From positions 1 to 64,000 of the forward strand of contig NZ_JASLER010000069.1 of the NCBI RefSeq assembly GCF_030151085.1: a DNA stretch of 64,000 bases. Direction: 5' to 3'. The DNA is from Bacteroides sp. (GTDB lineage: Bacteria; Bacteroidota; Bacteroidia; Bacteroidales; Bacteroidaceae). This document shows, piece by piece, positions 10,047 through 21,200 of this stretch (position 1 is its first letter; each line of letters starts with the position of its first letter). A model generated the notes under the pieces. The model did no database searches. It was not told the DNA's origin and worked only from the letters and a program-made list of their open reading frames with translations. The position numbers and the translations under genes are program-made.

Positions 10047-11837
10047 CTATTTTGTTCCACCCCAACCCGGATTCTGTACGAATATATCGGTGTTCTTGTT
10101 GACTTCATCCTGATGGAATGGCCATAAGTAATGCTTGGGCGCTTCGAATACTCTTTCTTCCACGAAAGCACGTTTGAAGAAGCTGTTGTCACGCGCTCCA
10201 ATATCCATTCCATGAACTGCCTTTGTCTGTTCGCTTATTTTCCAACGGTTACAATCGAAGTATCGGTGTGTCTCTAAGGCAAGTTCCACTTGACGTTCGT
10301 GTCTGATTTTCTGTCTCATTTCTGTCTGAGACAAGCCCGCTTTCAAGTCTGGCACTCCTGCACGTTTGCGTATCAAATTCATGTATTTATACACATCATC
10401 TATCGGTCCCGAAGCTTCATTCAAAGCCTCAGCATAGTTCAAATAGAGTTCGCCTAACCGAAAGTAGTTCCATGTCTTATTCACAAATACACCTCTCAAT
10501 ATATCCACACCTTTTTCATCCAGGAATTTACGCATCAGGTAACCGGTAGTGGTATAGTCCGGGCCACCAGTACGGCCATCAGTAGCACCCATACGAAAGT
10601 CAATCTGCCGACCACGCCAGTAAGCACCACTATAAGTTATCGTAGCATAAAATCTTGGTTCCCTATCTACAAACATATTAAAAGTATTGTCCGGATAGTA
10701 TCCCTTTTCATGTGCCATTGCCTTAAAACCTTCTTCCGAATAGCCTGACTCCTTGTTAATAATAGCGCTGCCATCGGCATTATAGCCTAAAATAGGAGTA
10801 GAACCATCTGCCATCTCGTAAGCATCAACCAATTCTTGAGTAGGACATAAACCCGACCATCCGCCAAGACTAAGTGGAGCGGCTGCACGTTCCATCTGGT
10901 CATAAACAGCTACATTCTTTGCGAAAATTATTTCCTTGTTCCAATTCTCTACGAATAAATAGCGATAGTTCTCCACCGGATCGCCCGATGCTGCATAATA
11001 CAGCCCGTAACCAGCCTTTTCCATTTCGTCGATACAGGTTTTTGTATATTCGGCTGCTGTTTTCCAACGATCTGCGTCATAGGCAGTAGGAAACAGGTGA
11101 TTTCCTTCCTTATCTGTAAAATCGGCATAATCAGGATTGCCATTCCACAACGGACTTGCTCTATAAAGTAGTACTCTTGCCTTTAGTGCCATAGCAGCTG
11201 CTTTCGTAACTCTTCCGTATCTGTCTGAGCCCTCTTTCATTTTCAACATACCACCGGCACGCTCGCATTCACTTGTAATGAAATCTACACACTGGTCCAA
11301 CGGCATGCGCTTGCACAATTCCGAGAAGTCTTCATTAGGATCAAGCGCTCTTTCTGTGATATGTATCGGGCCATAGATACGTAATAACTGGAAGTGAAAG
11401 AATGCACGCAGGAAAGTAGCTTCACCAACCCAACCGGTACGTTTAGCCTCATCCATCGGAAGCTTTCCTACATTTTCGAGGAAAATATTCGTTTTCCGAA
11501 TACCTTGATAAGCCATATTGGAAATGTCTCTCAATACATTGTCGGGTGTCCATGCACCATTATTCATGAAGTATGCAAAACAATTGGTATAAGGGTAGTC
11601 CAGTTCATCGGCAGCACCAACGAAGGGATTGTGCCCCCAGTCATTCGTAAAGTTCAACTCCCAAGGCATATTCCAGTAGATAGATGACAAGAACTGCTCG
11701 GCATAATTCTCGCGCGTGAATACATCGTTCAGTGTCAAGTCTTCATCGGGCGCTTTATCCAGGTAATCGGTACAGGAGGTATTTACTCCCAAAAATATCA
11801 TCAGCAAAGTGATATAAATGATGTTATTTCGTTTCAT
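10047..11837 (-). CDS. susD: SusD-like surface glycan-binding lipoprotein (PUL1)
   Basis: A 596-residue lipoprotein with lipobox NTSC (C22) and the RagB/SusD organisation: an N-terminal SusD_N segment (DYLDKAPDEDLTLNDVF), TPR-like helices (KAAAMALKARVLLYRASPLW) and the C-terminal RagB domain ending in LWPFHQDEVNKN.....NPGW. SusD proteins cap their SusC partner at the outer membrane and bind the incoming glycan. The gene starts 29 bp after susC stops. No enzymatic motif is expected. Confidence 0.96.
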   Translation of the reverse strand: MKRNNIIYITLLMIFLGVNTSCTDYLDKAPDEDLTLNDVFTRENYAEQFLSSIYWNMPWELNFTNDWGHNPFVGAADELDYPYTNCFAYFMNNGAWTPDNVLRDISNMAYQGIRKTNIFLENVGKLPMDEAKRTGWVGEATFLRAFFHFQLLRIYGPIHITERALDPNEDFSELCKRMPLDQCVDFITSECERAGGMLKMKEGSDRYGRVTKAAAMALKARVLLYRASPLWNGNPDYADFTDKEGNHLFPTAYDADRWKTAAEYTKTCIDEMEKAGYGLYYAASGDPVENYRYLFVENWNKEIIFAKNVAVYDQMERAAAPLSLGGWSGLCPTQELVDAYEMADGSTPILGYNADGSAIINKESGYSEEGFKAMAHEKGYYPDNTFNMFVDREPRFYATITYSGAYWRGRQIDFRMGATDGRTGGPDYTTTGYLMRKFLDEKGVDILRGVFVNKTWNYFRLGELYLNYAEALNEASGPIDDVYKYMNLIRKRAGVPDLKAGLSQTEMRQKIRHERQVELALETHRYFDCNRWKISEQTKAVHGMDIGARDNSFFKRAFVEERVFEAPKHYLWPFHQDEVNKNTDIFVQNPGWGGTK

Positions 11838-11866
11838 ATTCGTTCAAATTTAATCATTCTACTTTT

Positions 11867-14800
11867 TTAAAATTCTACTGCAAGTCCAAAATTCACAGCA
11901 CGTTGAATAGGATACCAGTTATCAGATTCCGGATCAATCGTATGATTGATCTTATCCCACGTGTAGAGGTTAGTTCCGTTTACAAATATTCTTAGATTGC
12001 TAATTTTCAACTTATTTATCACTTTCTTAGGTATCGTATATCCCACCTCCAGGTTCTTTAAACGTAAATAACTGGCGTCTTTCTGCCAAACAGTAGAACG
12101 TCTCATGCTCTGTACATTAAAGCCGTCGGTTACCAACGGATATGTTGCAGTAGCCGCTGTTTCAGGTGTCCAACGATTGTCGTAAACTTCTTTAAACACA
12201 TTAAAGAAGCCCATACCGCTTGCAAACGGCCAGAAAGTACGGTCTTCAAAGAATGTACTTGTACGGGCGGCTCCCGTAAAATAGGCACTCAAATCGAATC
12301 CTTTGTACTCAACTGTTCCACCAAATCCAAAAACCAACTCCGGTTCACGAGTAAAGCCAATCGCACACAGGTCATTCGAGTCGATAATCTTATCTCCGTT
12401 AATATCTTTATACTTCACATCACCTGGCCGCGGACGTCCTCCCAATAAAGACTGGTCGTACCAATTATCAATATCTGCCTCCGATTCAAAGAAACCTTCT
12501 GCTACCAGTCCGAAAGGTTGACCTATAGGATGTCCCAATTCTGACAAGTTTGCATAAAGCGGATCGGCCTTATCATTCTCAAGCACTTTACTACGAGCAT
12601 ACGTAACATTACCTCTCAATGAGTAGAATAACCCTCCGGCAGTGCGGTCTTTAAATTCTAATAATGCGTCAAAACCCTTATTTTCGGCTATACCCAAGTT
12701 ACCCCATAATACGCTTGCTGCGAGGAAACCTGCCCCGGTGGGTACGGACTGGCGTTGCATCAAGATTCCTTTTCTCTTTTCATAGAAGAAGTCCATCTGC
12801 AAACTCAGTCTATCTCTCCATAGACCCAAATCGAATCCTAAATTCGTTTTTACTGCTGTTTCCCAAGTAACATTATTATAACCTATCTTGGATTCTATCA
12901 TTCCACTCCACTTAATCTGATCTTTTCCAAAATAGTATAATTGTTCCCAATTCTGATCCATCTTCGTCAAATAGAGAAAACGGTCACCACCTATCTGGTC
13001 ATTACCTACCTCACCATGAGAGAACCGAAGTTTCAAATTACTGATCACTTTATCATTCCAGAATGGCTCGCCCGAAACTAACCAACCAAGAGATACTGCC
13101 GGGAAGAAGCCCATACGCTTTCCCTTCGGGAAGTTCTCCGATCCATTATAGCCGGCATTAAACTCTACAAAATATCGTTGTGCATAGTCATATGTTGCAC
13201 GCATAGCAAGACCCTGACTTCTATAAGGCAAATTCATAATTGAAGAACCAGCCGATAAATTATCATACTGCCGGCGATTCATCAGCAACATACCCGAAAC
13301 CGAATGCTTGTCAAAGGTCCGCTGATAATTTACAGAGAAGTCCATATAGATAGCCCTATTGGAATTCTGTTGAATGTTGTAACCCATTGCTTTATCCTCC
13401 CGGTGTGTGATGTATACATCTTCTCCGGTCTGATCATTCTTCCCGATGTACTGCTTTATACCGAAATCCTTATAACGCAACGCTTTGTTGGCATGATAAA
13501 AGTCATAAGAAAAGTGTCCCTTCACAGATAACCCTTTTGTTACCAACCGGGATAAGTCCCAAGTCAAACCTGCTGTAGACTGTATAGTCGTCAGATGTTC
13601 ATCAGAATAACCAGTCTGTGTGGACTGTCCCCATGGGTTAGAACCTATATAGGTAGGCAAACCGCTGATACTCCCATCCGGATTTGTGACCGGGAAAGCA
13701 ATAGGACCTGTATCACGCAGTCCATTGAAAATTCCGGCAGCACCGGCACCAGGATAGTTTCTATCGTCGATAATACCGCCAATACCCAATTCCACAACCA
13801 AGTCTCTTGTCAAGTTTATATCAATATTAGAACGATAATTATACTTCGAAACCTTTGCATTGGTATTATGCGGATTGCTACTATCGGTTTTGTAGATACC
13901 TGACTGCATCGAATACCCCAAGTTGATGTAATAGCGTACTATTTCATTACCGCCCGTTACACTCAAATTATTAATTGTCTGGTATGAATTCTTATTAAGA
14001 ACCTTGTCTATCCAGTCAACATTCGGATACAGATAGGGATCTGAACCTGTACGGAACTTCTCCAGTTCATCATTCGACCAACGAGGTGCTTTACCCACAT
14101 TCGCCAATCCTTCGTTCATCAAAGAAGCATATTCATAACCATCAATATAATTCCTTTCTGCCAAGCTGGTAAGTATAGCAGATTCCGTGCGGAACGCAAC
14201 CTGAGGTTTCCCTTGTTTACCCCTTTTTGTATTTATCAAAATAACACCATTAGCACCTTTCACTCCATACACAGCCGTTGCAGATGCATCTTTAAGCACA
14301 GACAAGCTTTCAACCTCATCAGGATTTACCGAACCGATAGCACGTTCAATACCATCTACCAATACTAAAGGGGCTTTTTCTCCCCAGGTTGCAATACCAC
14401 GAATATAAATAGAAGCAGCATCAAATCCAGGTTCACCCGATGTTTGTCTGGTAATGATACCCGGCATTCGTCCGGATAAAGCATTCGGAAGCGAAGTAGT
14501 TGCCGTCTGCTTGATTGCTTTCGGAGCAATATTAGATATAGATCCTACCACACTCACTTTCTTCTGAGTGCCGTATCCCACTACCACAACTTCCTCCAAT
14601 TTCGTATCACCTTCCTTCATCACTATATCAAGGCTTCCATTTCCCTTGATAGGTTGCTCAAGTGTCCCGAAGCCTACATAAGTAAATAGTAATACACCAT
14701 CACTCGGAGCTTCTAATGAGAATTGTCCATTAGCATCAGTAATGGCACCAATGATGGTTCCTTTTACGACTACGTTCACACCGGGTAGAGTAATACCGGC

Positions 14801-14989
14801 TTCATCCTTTACAGTACCCGTTACTTTAATTCTCTCAGCAGGAGATAGAGCTACGACATGTCCGATGTCCGACAAAATAGATTCACCTAATACATTTAAT
14901 GGTAGCGCCAAGCATCCTATAAATGCATACGCCTTAAAATTCCAAAGAAAACTCTTCCGAATCTTGATCTGAATGTTTTTGTTTTTCAT
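11867..14989 (-). CDS. susC: SusC-like TonB-dependent glycan transporter (PUL1)
   Basis: 1040 residues. A signal sequence is followed by a CarboxypepD_reg-like domain (VTGTVKDEAGITLPGVNVVVKG, about residues 56-130), the SusC box LEEVVVVGYGTQKK, a plug domain (ALSGRMPGI, IRGIATWGEKAPLVLVDG, ATAVYGVKGANGVILI) and a large beta-barrel ending with the aromatic VEF expected of outer-membrane proteins. It imports oligosaccharides with its SusD partner. It is the first gene of the PUL1 operon. Its promoter carries two TTGGGACG half-sites and no -33 element, which suggests activator dependence. Confidence 0.97.
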   Translation of the reverse strand: MKNKNIQIKIRKSFLWNFKAYAFIGCLALPLNVLGESILSDIGHVVALSPAERIKVTGTVKDEAGITLPGVNVVVKGTIIGAITDANGQFSLEAPSDGVLLFTYVGFGTLEQPIKGNGSLDIVMKEGDTKLEEVVVVGYGTQKKVSVVGSISNIAPKAIKQTATTSLPNALSGRMPGIITRQTSGEPGFDAASIYIRGIATWGEKAPLVLVDGIERAIGSVNPDEVESLSVLKDASATAVYGVKGANGVILINTKRGKQGKPQVAFRTESAILTSLAERNYIDGYEYASLMNEGLANVGKAPRWSNDELEKFRTGSDPYLYPNVDWIDKVLNKNSYQTINNLSVTGGNEIVRYYINLGYSMQSGIYKTDSSNPHNTNAKVSKYNYRSNIDINLTRDLVVELGIGGIIDDRNYPGAGAAGIFNGLRDTGPIAFPVTNPDGSISGLPTYIGSNPWGQSTQTGYSDEHLTTIQSTAGLTWDLSRLVTKGLSVKGHFSYDFYHANKALRYKDFGIKQYIGKNDQTGEDVYITHREDKAMGYNIQQNSNRAIYMDFSVNYQRTFDKHSVSGMLLMNRRQYDNLSAGSSIMNLPYRSQGLAMRATYDYAQRYFVEFNAGYNGSENFPKGKRMGFFPAVSLGWLVSGEPFWNDKVISNLKLRFSHGEVGNDQIGGDRFLYLTKMDQNWEQLYYFGKDQIKWSGMIESKIGYNNVTWETAVKTNLGFDLGLWRDRLSLQMDFFYEKRKGILMQRQSVPTGAGFLAASVLWGNLGIAENKGFDALLEFKDRTAGGLFYSLRGNVTYARSKVLENDKADPLYANLSELGHPIGQPFGLVAEGFFESEADIDNWYDQSLLGGRPRPGDVKYKDINGDKIIDSNDLCAIGFTREPELVFGFGGTVEYKGFDLSAYFTGAARTSTFFEDRTFWPFASGMGFFNVFKEVYDNRWTPETAATATYPLVTDGFNVQSMRRSTVWQKDASYLRLKNLEVGYTIPKKVINKLKISNLRIFVNGTNLYTWDKINHTIDPESDNWYPIQRAVNFGLAVEF

Positions 14990-15117
14990 AATTCAAAATA
15001 CCATATTTTTAGTTTAACAAATAGGTTTATACAAATAATTTATACTCCGCAATTGAAGCTAAATTAATCCATTAAATAGTGTTTGATCAAAAACTAATAA
15101 GGGGTGATCCCTGAGAG

Positions 15118-15184
15118 CAAAAGTAGCGTGCAAAAAGGATTTAGCCGTGAATAAACGTCCCAATAAATGGTATCAGCGTCCCAA
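15118..15184 (-). promoter_or_regulatory. PUL1 promoter with two direct-repeat operator half-sites
   Basis: On the minus strand the -7 box TACTTTTG is at 15118-15125. The half-site TTGGGACG (15156-15163) lies exactly 30 bp upstream and an identical second half-site (15177-15184) lies 21 bp further out. At the -33 position there is no TTG. Of the surrounding 656-bp gene-free stretch (14990-15645), 15185-15365 shows no other recognisable element. Confidence 0.75.
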
Positions 15185-15365
15185 TCTAGTATGATAATAC
15201 CCCGATATTCTATTCCAAAAGTCTAATTCACTTTTTTCACTAATATATAGTCTAGTCTAATTAATGAATTAAGTGCGTTTTCATTATTACTGAAAGGGTT
15301 TTGAATTAAATGAAGAGCGATGCGTTCTAATTTTTTAACTCCATTCTTTCCGGAGAGTAGTTAAA

Positions 15366-15575
15366 GAAGTCCCCACTTTTAATACCCAATAGTCCCTCTT
15401 TTAGTGTCGTTGTCAGCGATATTAATTCGTTCCACCTGGTTATCCTTTCGTTCCACCTGGTTGACTTTTCGTTTTACCTAGGTGGAACGAAAAAGTAACC
15501 GGGTGGAACGAATTAAAACTGGGGAGTTTTAGACTTAATAGTAGGACTTCGACGAATAAAAGAGGGATTTATAAG
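15366..15575. repeat. Composite palindromic repeat with ~21-nt units
   Basis: The core arms 15422-15460 and 15478-15516 are inverted copies with few mismatches around a 17-nt loop. The left arm is built from 21-nt direct units starting at 15428, 15449 and 15470 (CGTTCCACCTGGTT...). Outer units beginning AGTCCC at 15369 and 15391 are mirrored by sequences up to about 15575. It lies between the 3' end of the GH38-like gene and the PUL1 promoter, so it could insulate or terminate the upstream operon. Confidence 0.8.
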
Positions 15576-15645
15576 GAGTAAGTACAATATTGGGGTTATC
15601 ACTACATTTCCCCCCTCATTGTATCGAGACCAAGAATTCAGAATG

Positions 15646-18198
15646 CTAATAACCCGATGTTAAACGTTGGGGCGTATTCATATACTTATGCACTATCGGA
15701 TCTTCCCGTGCTTCGGGAGTATTTACAACAGGCATCGGCATATAATATGAATCGATCTTGTCAGTAATTTGCTCTACGGATAGTTTCCCTTTACTATAAG
15801 TCAGATCGAATTCAAAGTTCATTTCACCTGGAGAATCCACACAGAAATTAACCACCCACAGATTATTATATAACATACCATACAGTTCATTAGAATTTTC
15901 AGGTGCATCCTGTAGCCTCGCCCCCATATGATGACCACCAAAACTAACAATCGGAACATCACCTGATGACCAAATACGGGTACCATCCTGCATGTCATAT
16001 TTCACCCAACTATCAATGACAAAAAAGTCCTTGCACGAATTAGGTATTTGGTCCTTATATAATTCGCAGGGAATACCCCCATTGGTAGCCACAGGCTGCT
16101 TGCAATCTTGCGGGAAAGGGAACTTTGCATAAAACACCTCGGGAGCAATTGAAGAAATTCGATCAAAGAAAACATTGACTTTCGCCCTCGGAACTTCTTT
16201 AAATATCTCGACCTGACGATTCATATTCTTTACCCTCGGATGTTCCATGTCTTGTGAGATAATCCAGGAGTAAGGGGTTTCCCTAACTTTAGCTTTACCC
16301 TTCGGTTTTGCCCAGTCCACCTCAGTTATCTCATCAAACTTCTTTTTCCGCTGTTTATCATCCAAATGCATATAGATATCTCCTTGAGACCATCTATCCA
16401 TATCATTAAAATGTACTACCATAAAATCAGCCAATCCTTCAGTAAACAACGGTTCACTCATACCTTTCCACTGAGCAGACGTAATCCAACCATTCTTATC
16501 AAAAGAGAGTTCGGGCAAATCTGGTTGCTTCTCCGGTTCTCCTATCTCAGCAACTTGAAGAGTAAACTGAGTATATGAATTTGCCGGCATATCAGATACC
16601 CAAAACCACGCCTCAGTACCTCCGGGTATCGCTTCACGACTGGTATTAAGATTCTCATCAACTACCCAACGCCAAACATAATCACCTTCTTTAAACAAAG
16701 GATAAGTTTTACCTGTCATACTATTCCGTACCGATTTATAATCTACCTCTCTAAAACCGGTAACATCTAGTTTAATCCACCCTGTATAGGGTGCATTTGC
16801 CGCATTGGTAACATATAAACCAGCATCTTCCTGCGCAAACTTATTACGCGCCAATTGAGCCAGCAAATATTTACCTCTCTCCCACGGACGGTAAGCAAAA
16901 CTGTTCTTTTCATTCAGTTGCCCTTGTGTATACAAACTGTAAGGAGCTTCAGAGGTCTCATTAGAGCCATATGTATGCTCAAAATAGCGGCACAACAGAC
17001 GATTAATCTCTTTCAATTCATCTTTAGTTCCATTATTCAATTCTCCCCAAACAGGTGAGTCAATAGCTTTTTCATAATAAACAGCCCGACGAGCCACTTC
17101 CATCTCTCGTGGCATAGCTGCACCACCAAAAGCCCACCAGTCTTGCCATTCTCCCTCGAATGTCTTCAACTGGCTGCCAACTTCTTTCTCTATATTTTTC
17201 ATTGCTTCACCAGCTGTCTTCATCCGCAACATAGGTTTGAGCCCCATTTCATTCCATTTCTTTATAAAAGCAAGCAATTGTGGCATAGGCCCGTCATTAT
17301 CACAACGCCACTCATTAGTAAAAGTCAGTGTAAGGAATGGATAATCATACCCTTTCTCCCTCAAATCCTGCAACCGTTTCACACAAACATCATGCGCATT
17401 ATGCATGGATGTTTCGTCAGTTTGCAAAATATTCCCATTACGTGGCCATGAAGTCTGCGTATTAGCATACTCACGCTGCTGCAAACGCCATTCACGTTCA
17501 GCAAAGAACAAGTAGCCTTGCCAATAAGGATATCCCGACCAAACCAACAGTTTCCTGTTGTCAGGCATCTTCCACCAGAAAGCTCCCGGTTGTTCAACCG
17601 GCGAACCTCCCCAATGCGGATTAATACCTGTCCAAATATAATGTATATCACGATCTAGTAACCTCATAGCTGCTGCGCGTGGAAAACCGTTTACATCATG
17701 CTGCATACCCACTTCTATATCCAACTGGGACCACATTTTCTCGGGAATCCAGTTAAACATTTCATCCCATTGCTTTGTATTGGCATACGGATGAATATGG
17801 AAAGGCATAGCGTTAATTCCAATCTGCTTATTTTTAATCATGCTCAACATCTCTTCCTGTCTATTCTCAGGAGCCGAGTTCCACCAGGAATAAAATGGAT
17901 CGAGCGCCTCTACCGTCCATGCAAATCGGTTTTCTTCCATTTCATCTTTTGTTTGCAAAGCCAAGTCCAAAGCAACATCAATAAAGCGTTTGTGTAAATC
18001 AATTGCAACAAGAGCATGATCTGTATATCCATAATCGGTATGCGTAATGTGTACAATATCAATATACTTAAAACCAAGAGTATCTTTCCCCTCAATACTA
18101 CTCTCCATTGTATCTCCCGGTTTGGAGTTACAGCTACAAACCACTGCTCCTAAAAGGAACAATACACCAATAAACAACTTGTTAATTATACATTTCAT
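15646..18198 (-). CDS. GH38-superfamily-like lipoprotein (DUF5054-type)
   Basis: 850 residues with a lipoprotein signal (C23 in VCSC). The N-terminal half looks like the (beta/alpha)7 barrel of GH38 enzymes: VHITHTDYGYTD carries H53 and D55 at the place of the family's metal-binding H-x-D, and GMQHDVNGFPRAAAMRLL carries D168 where the nucleophile region is expected. The second half is beta-rich. It follows HTCS-A by 32 bp and is probably co-transcribed with it. GH38 enzymes are zinc-dependent alpha-mannosidases, which would fit the GH92 of the neighbouring PUL. The match is distant, so a different hydrolase activity is possible. Confidence 0.7.
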   Translation of the reverse strand: MKCIINKLFIGVLFLLGAVVCSCNSKPGDTMESSIEGKDTLGFKYIDIVHITHTDYGYTDHALVAIDLHKRFIDVALDLALQTKDEMEENRFAWTVEALDPFYSWWNSAPENRQEEMLSMIKNKQIGINAMPFHIHPYANTKQWDEMFNWIPEKMWSQLDIEVGMQHDVNGFPRAAAMRLLDRDIHYIWTGINPHWGGSPVEQPGAFWWKMPDNRKLLVWSGYPYWQGYLFFAEREWRLQQREYANTQTSWPRNGNILQTDETSMHNAHDVCVKRLQDLREKGYDYPFLTLTFTNEWRCDNDGPMPQLLAFIKKWNEMGLKPMLRMKTAGEAMKNIEKEVGSQLKTFEGEWQDWWAFGGAAMPREMEVARRAVYYEKAIDSPVWGELNNGTKDELKEINRLLCRYFEHTYGSNETSEAPYSLYTQGQLNEKNSFAYRPWERGKYLLAQLARNKFAQEDAGLYVTNAANAPYTGWIKLDVTGFREVDYKSVRNSMTGKTYPLFKEGDYVWRWVVDENLNTSREAIPGGTEAWFWVSDMPANSYTQFTLQVAEIGEPEKQPDLPELSFDKNGWITSAQWKGMSEPLFTEGLADFMVVHFNDMDRWSQGDIYMHLDDKQRKKKFDEITEVDWAKPKGKAKVRETPYSWIISQDMEHPRVKNMNRQVEIFKEVPRAKVNVFFDRISSIAPEVFYAKFPFPQDCKQPVATNGGIPCELYKDQIPNSCKDFFVIDSWVKYDMQDGTRIWSSGDVPIVSFGGHHMGARLQDAPENSNELYGMLYNNLWVVNFCVDSPGEMNFEFDLTYSKGKLSVEQITDKIDSYYMPMPVVNTPEAREDPIVHKYMNTPQRLTSGY

Positions 18199-18230
18199 AA
18201 TATTCTGATTATTAATAGTGATTATTCATT

Positions 18231-21200
18231 TCATTCTACAAAATCCTTCGGTAAGACCCCAAACTGTTTCAAAAAACACTTTGAAAAATAGGATGGAGAA
18301 TTAAAACCTACCATATAGCATATCTCATTGACCCTGTTTTCTCCATCCCTCAATAATTGGGCTGCACGCTTTAGCCGTTCAATGCGCAGATACTCACTAG
18401 GTGTCAAATCAAGGACACCTTTTATCTTCCGATAGAAGTTAGAACGACTCATATTTAGTATTTCGGCTATATCCTCCATACTAAACTCCGGATTATGAAG
18501 GTTGGAAAGGATTATTTCATTCAATTTCTTGATAAACTCCTCATCGGCTTTTGTCAGTGCCATTGTATTGGCAGCTACAAAAGGAGATTTGGCAAAAGCT
18601 TGCCGCATCTTCTCTCTATTCTTAATCAAACTCGAAATAGCAGCCAAAAGATATTCCGGAGAGAATGGTTTTTCTATATATGCATCTGCTCCTAATTCCA
18701 ATCCTTCTACTTTAGACTGAATATTAGTCTTTGCAGTCAGCAATATAATGGGGATATGACTATAATCTAACTTGGATTTGACTGTTTTGCACAGTTCAAA
18801 ACCATCCATCACCGGCATAACGACGTCACTGACCACGATATTCACAAAATTCTCATCTAAAAGATGCAGAGCCTCTTCCCCATTGGTTGCAGTCAATACC
18901 ACATACTCATGAGCCAATTGCCGATTTACAAACAAAAGCATATCCGGATTGTCCTCAACAACCAGTACGGTATATCTACTTTCATTATTTTCCATCTGTT
19001 CCCCACCTTTTGTAGGTGATTCTGTAGGAAGTTCGATATTGCCCGCAAATTCAGAATCCATTATAATGGCATTGTCCTGGGTAGTCGGTAAAGTAAGGCA
19101 AAATACATTTGCCTGCTCTCCTTCAACCATTCTTAAACTTCCCCGGTGTAATTCGGCCAAAGAACGGGAAAGAGCTAATCCAATTCCGGTACCGGTAGTA
19201 ACCCTTCCACTTCCCTCTCCATCAAAACGAACGAAAGGTTTGAATATCTCCTCTTTCATTGTGTCCGGTACAAGAATACCATCATTGATTGTCCGAATAT
19301 AAAACTCCCCATTTTCAACTGTCTGATTAAACTCTAACAAGACTTGTACATAGCTCTCTGCGTATTTCATTGCATTGCTTTGCAAATTACTGAGTATCTT
19401 AATAAAAGCTTCTTTATTAACATGCGCATAGAAATCATCTGCCGGTACCTTCAAAGTGAACTCCAATCCCTTCTGTTTCGCAAGAGATGTGAATCGCAGA
19501 TAAGTTTCTTTCACAACCTCCTTTATATTGCACCTTGTGAAGTTTAAACTAAACCCTTGACTTTCCGTTTTTCGGAAATCCAATAACTGATTGGCCAGAT
19601 TTAACAGACGCTCTGTATTCTGTTTCATTATATTCATATCTTCACGGGTCTCTATATCAACATTCTTTTTTAGAATGATATTCTCTAAAGGTCCTTTAAT
19701 CAAAGTCAGCGGAGTACGTATCTCATGAGCCACATTCGTGAAGAAATCAAATTTTGCATTATAAATCTCCCGTTCCTTTTCCTGCTCAAACTTTTCCATC
19801 TGCCTCTGCTGCCTTCTGTTATTGCGGTGCTTGAGATAAAGATATAAATATACAAAGAAGCCTATGGATAATAATACATAAATGATATACGCCAAAACAG
19901 AAAGATAGAAAGGAGGCAGAATACGGATTTGCAGAGTCGTTTCTTCCTTATTCCATATGCCATCGCTATTCGAAGCTTTCACTCTAAATACATAATCCCC
20001 ATAATGCAGATTAGAATAAGTAACCAACGGACTTTCGCCTACAGTCAACCATTCTTCATCAAAACCATCCAATTTATACATCAGCTTGTTCATCTTCGGA
20101 GCTTGATAGCCTAGAGCGGCAAGACGAAAGGAAAAGGAATTCTGATCTGCCCGAAGCAGTAACTTATCAGAAAAAGTAATATTTTTCTTTAATGGAGAAT
20201 ATTGAGCCCCGGCCCGCATCTCCTTATTGAATAATAGGAAATCGGTAATAACAGCAAAAGGTACATAATTATTCTCTGAAAATGTCTTTGGGTTGAATGC
20301 TACAAAACCTTCAATACTTCCAAAGTAAATAGTACCATCTTTATCTTTGAAACTGGAACGATAATTAAACTGATCACTCGGCAACCCATTTGCAGTTGTA
20401 TATACCTTTACATCTCCTAAAGTAGGATTAAAACGTGCCAATCCACTATTTGTAGTCAACCAAAATACACCATCATTATCTTCCACCATCTGATAGACCA
20501 CGTCATTCGGCAAGCCGTTGCTTGTGTCATATCGCGTAAAGTTCTCTGTTTCCGGGTGAAATAAGCAAAGCCCCCTTCCTTGTGTAGTCAACCAAATATT
20601 TCGACGCGAATCTTCAAAAACACTCAGTACCTTGTTATTGGAAAGGCTCTTTTCATCTTTTTCGTCATGCGTATAGTTTTTCCACTTCTTTTTGCCCACA
20701 TCATAACGATAAACGCCATTCACATACGTAGCCAGCCACAAATTTCCATCCTTATCCTCTTTTACATCATATACAAATATTCCAAACAATTCCGGAATGG
20801 TCTCAAAATTATCCTGTTGCTTATTGTAATGCATCAAACCACATCCGGTTCCCACATAAATATCCCCGGCAGCAGTTTTACAGATAGCAAAAACATTATT
20901 ATCATTTAATGAATGCGGACTACCATCATATTGATACGATCTCAAAATAGTTCCAGTATTTATATCAATAACTTTCAGACCTTTAGAGAATGTACCAACC
21001 CAAAGTTCATTCCCTATAGAACACAGTCCATGTACATTCGTAAAACCCAGGCTCGGGGTAAAGAAGTTGAACTCTTTTGTCACCGGGTCAAATCTATTCA
21101 ATCCACCGTCTTCTGTTCCAATCCACAACTTTCCTTGTTTATCCTGGCAAAATTCACGTATCCGTTTTCCATGCAGCCCATCTTCAACTCCTTTCGGATA

